In this document: positions 62,792 to 64,000 of the stretch, piece by piece
How the letters are laid out: the number at the start of each line of letters is the position of its first letter
Position numbering within the stretch: the stretch's first letter is position 1
Origin: Coniferiporia sulphurascens
Lineage: Eukaryota > Basidiomycota > Agaricomycetes > Hymenochaetales > Hymenochaetaceae
Reading direction: 5' to 3'
Assembly (NCBI GenBank): GCA_002794785.1
Contig: NBBA01000018.1
Span: forward strand, 62,001-126,000
Length of the DNA stretch: 64,000 nt
Notes under the pieces: generated by a model
Databases searched by the model: none
Told to the model about the DNA's origin: nothing
The model's input: only the letters and a program-made list of their open reading frames with translations
Made by a program: the position numbers and the translations under genes

Positions 62792-64000
62792 TTTTTTTAT
62801 TTTTATTTTTATTTTATTATTCCTGCAGTATTACATAATTACAAGCTGCCCCCCCGAAGGGGGGGCCCTGACTACATAACAACAGAGGCGCCCATCATCG
62901 CACATCGCACGAAACTGGGCGGGGGCCCTGCTCCCCGAAGGGTGCCAAGGTGTGGAGGGCCCCTATTAGTAAGAGGAAATGAAAGGAGGGAGGAATACAT
63001 ATCACTATGGCAGAGCCAAACGGACGACATCAGGCAAAAGGGGTAGCTTAGAATAGGAAAGGGAGGGTGAGAGCACCGGCCGGGATGTATGAGGGGGAGT
63101 CCAAAGGGCAGGCACTAGTCAGAGAGAAAAGGGGGGGAGCGCACCTGAAAGCTCCAAGAGAGCCGGGTCCGGGTCCTGGGAACGGGTTCCAAGCATACGA
63201 CTCATGTAATCCTGGAGGAGGTCCAGGTCCATATCTTCGTCGGTCGGGTGTCCCTCCAGCTCCATCATGGCAAACACCAGGCAGATAGCGCCAGAGGTAT
63301 GGTCAGAGAGGCGGTTAAGGTGCCCTGTCAGCTTCAGCCAGTGGCGCAGAACCTGGAGACGGTTTTCATCGGCCCACTCGGTGTGGTGGGTCGGAAGTGG
63401 GTCATGGGGGGGCCAGACCTTGTGGATCCATGGTTGGAATGTACAACATCCCCCCAGTACATGGGCAGTCGACTGGGCCGGCCAGGGGGGGTGGTTGTGC
63501 CACCTGCAGTGCGAGATCAGGCCATGCTTGCGCCAGTAGGCTGAGTTGAAGCTCAGCCAGTAGCCCCCATAGGGACCGGCACGGCATAGAACCTGGGCAA
63601 CTGCAGAGAGCTCTCGGTGGGGGTGGTCAACCGACTGAATGATGAGCTTCCAGGGGCAATGGGAAGGGACCCTGTTTACAGCCAAGTATTTGTCGGCTGT
63701 TGAGGCAAGTGGGTGGGCGAGTGAAAGGGACCATTGCTCCATGAGTGTGTTGACAGCAGCCTCTTTCAGTGCGGAGGTGGAGGGTGCGAGGGATGATGGG
63801 GGTAGGTTTGTCGCGAACTTTGCCTCGTGGTCTGCCCATTCATTCCCTGGGATGTCGGAGTGACCCGGGCACCACACGAAATGGACGGAACGATCCGGGT
63901 ATGAGTCCAGTAGGGTCTGGACCCCTGCCTTCCATTGGTGGAGGAGGTGTGTGCCGGGGACGGGAGCCCATGTTTGGATCAGGTGGAGTGCCATCAGCGA
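62792..64000 (-). mobile_element. LINE-A 3' part, running off the window
   Basis: Tail of T-runs mixed with ATTTTT units, hairpin at about 62849-62867, TAATAGGGGCC box and C-terminal domain. The 5' side lies beyond the window end. Confidence 0.8.
63119..64000 (-). CDS. LINE-A ORF2 RNase H end and C-terminal domain, partial
   Basis: Open from the window edge to the stop at 63119-63121. Contains the last RNase H motif (WCPGHSDIPGNEWADHEAK), LMEQWSLSLAHPLAS, GPYGGYWLSFNSAY and the Cys/His domain HCRWHNHPPWPAQSTAHVLGGC. No premature stop within 291 codons. The RNase H active-site start lies outside. Confidence 0.78.
   Translation of the reverse strand, partial: SLMALHLIQTWAPVPGTHLLHQWKAGVQTLLDSYPDRSVHFVWCPGHSDIPGNEWADHEAKFATNLPPSSLAPSTSALKEAAVNTLMEQWSLSLAHPLASTADKYLAVNRVPSHCPWKLIIQSVDHPHRELSAVAQVLCRAGPYGGYWLSFNSAYWRKHGLISHCRWHNHPPWPAQSTAHVLGGCCTFQPWIHKVWPPHDPLPTHHTEWADENRLQVLRHWLKLTGHLNRLSDHTSGAICLVFAMMELEGHPTDEDMDLDLLQDYMSRMLGTRSQDPDPALLELSGALPPFSL

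Overview
The window looks like a chromosome segment of a basidiomycete fungus, probably an agaricomycete. The evidence is an intron-dense gene with 50-80 nt introns, a mushroom-style F-box-like protein, and fungal Ty1/copia, Ty3/gypsy chromovirus and Tad/I-like LINE retrotransposons. I cannot name the genus. It splits into a gene island (about 2.3-6.9 kb) and a transposon graveyard (about 7.4-64 kb) that I read as almost entirely nested retroelements.

Gene island. Positions 1-2296 hold nothing I recognise. Next come an F-box-like protein (minus), a two- or three-exon gene for a COX8/COX7C-type cytochrome c oxidase subunit (minus) and, divergently, a nine-exon N-acetylglucosamine-6-phosphate deacetylase (plus). 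Its splice structure can be read base by base and includes a GC-AG intron and a 19-nt exon.

Transposon region. Two related two-ORF LINE families dominate, here called LINE-A and LINE-B. ORF1 carries CCHC knuckles. ORF2 has APE endonuclease, RT, RNase H and a C-terminal Cys/His domain. They share a 5' terminal box, a 3' UTR plan with a GC hairpin, and an ATGA overlap between ORF1 and ORF2. The only near full-length copy is LINE-A at 53.8-60.2 kb. A further roughly 1.27-kb non-coding 5' module, called X, occurs fused to LINE-B and, separately, to LINE-A 3' ends. Two copies of one copia family (11.5-17.0 kb plus; 28.1-33.6 kb minus), one 5'-truncated chromovirus with an extra ORF after pol (19.3-24.7 kb minus) and two probable solo LTRs complete the set.

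Target-site duplications (TSDs) let the nesting be resolved. LINE-B sits inside LINE-A with a 10-bp TSD and was itself hit by two LTRs (7.7-10.8 kb). An X/LINE-B chimera with a 16-bp TSD holds copia 1 (10.8-18.0 kb). A plus LINE-A with a 13-bp TSD holds copia 2 (27.9-35.3 kb). A plus chimera (42.9-52.0 kb) holds a minus three-part chimera with a 15-bp TSD. A minus X/LINE-A chimera splits a LINE-A ORF1 (60.2-62.6 kb). Several elements are mosaics of A and B in one orientation, which points to template switching by the LINE reverse transcriptase.

Decay. Between the two copia copies all 12 premature stops are TGA, ten of them opposite CGA in the sister copy. All LTR-to-LTR differences lie at CpG sites. 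The same TGA bias is seen in the gypsy and LINE ORFs. This indicates CpG-directed C-to-T decay (methylation) rather than CpA-type RIP.
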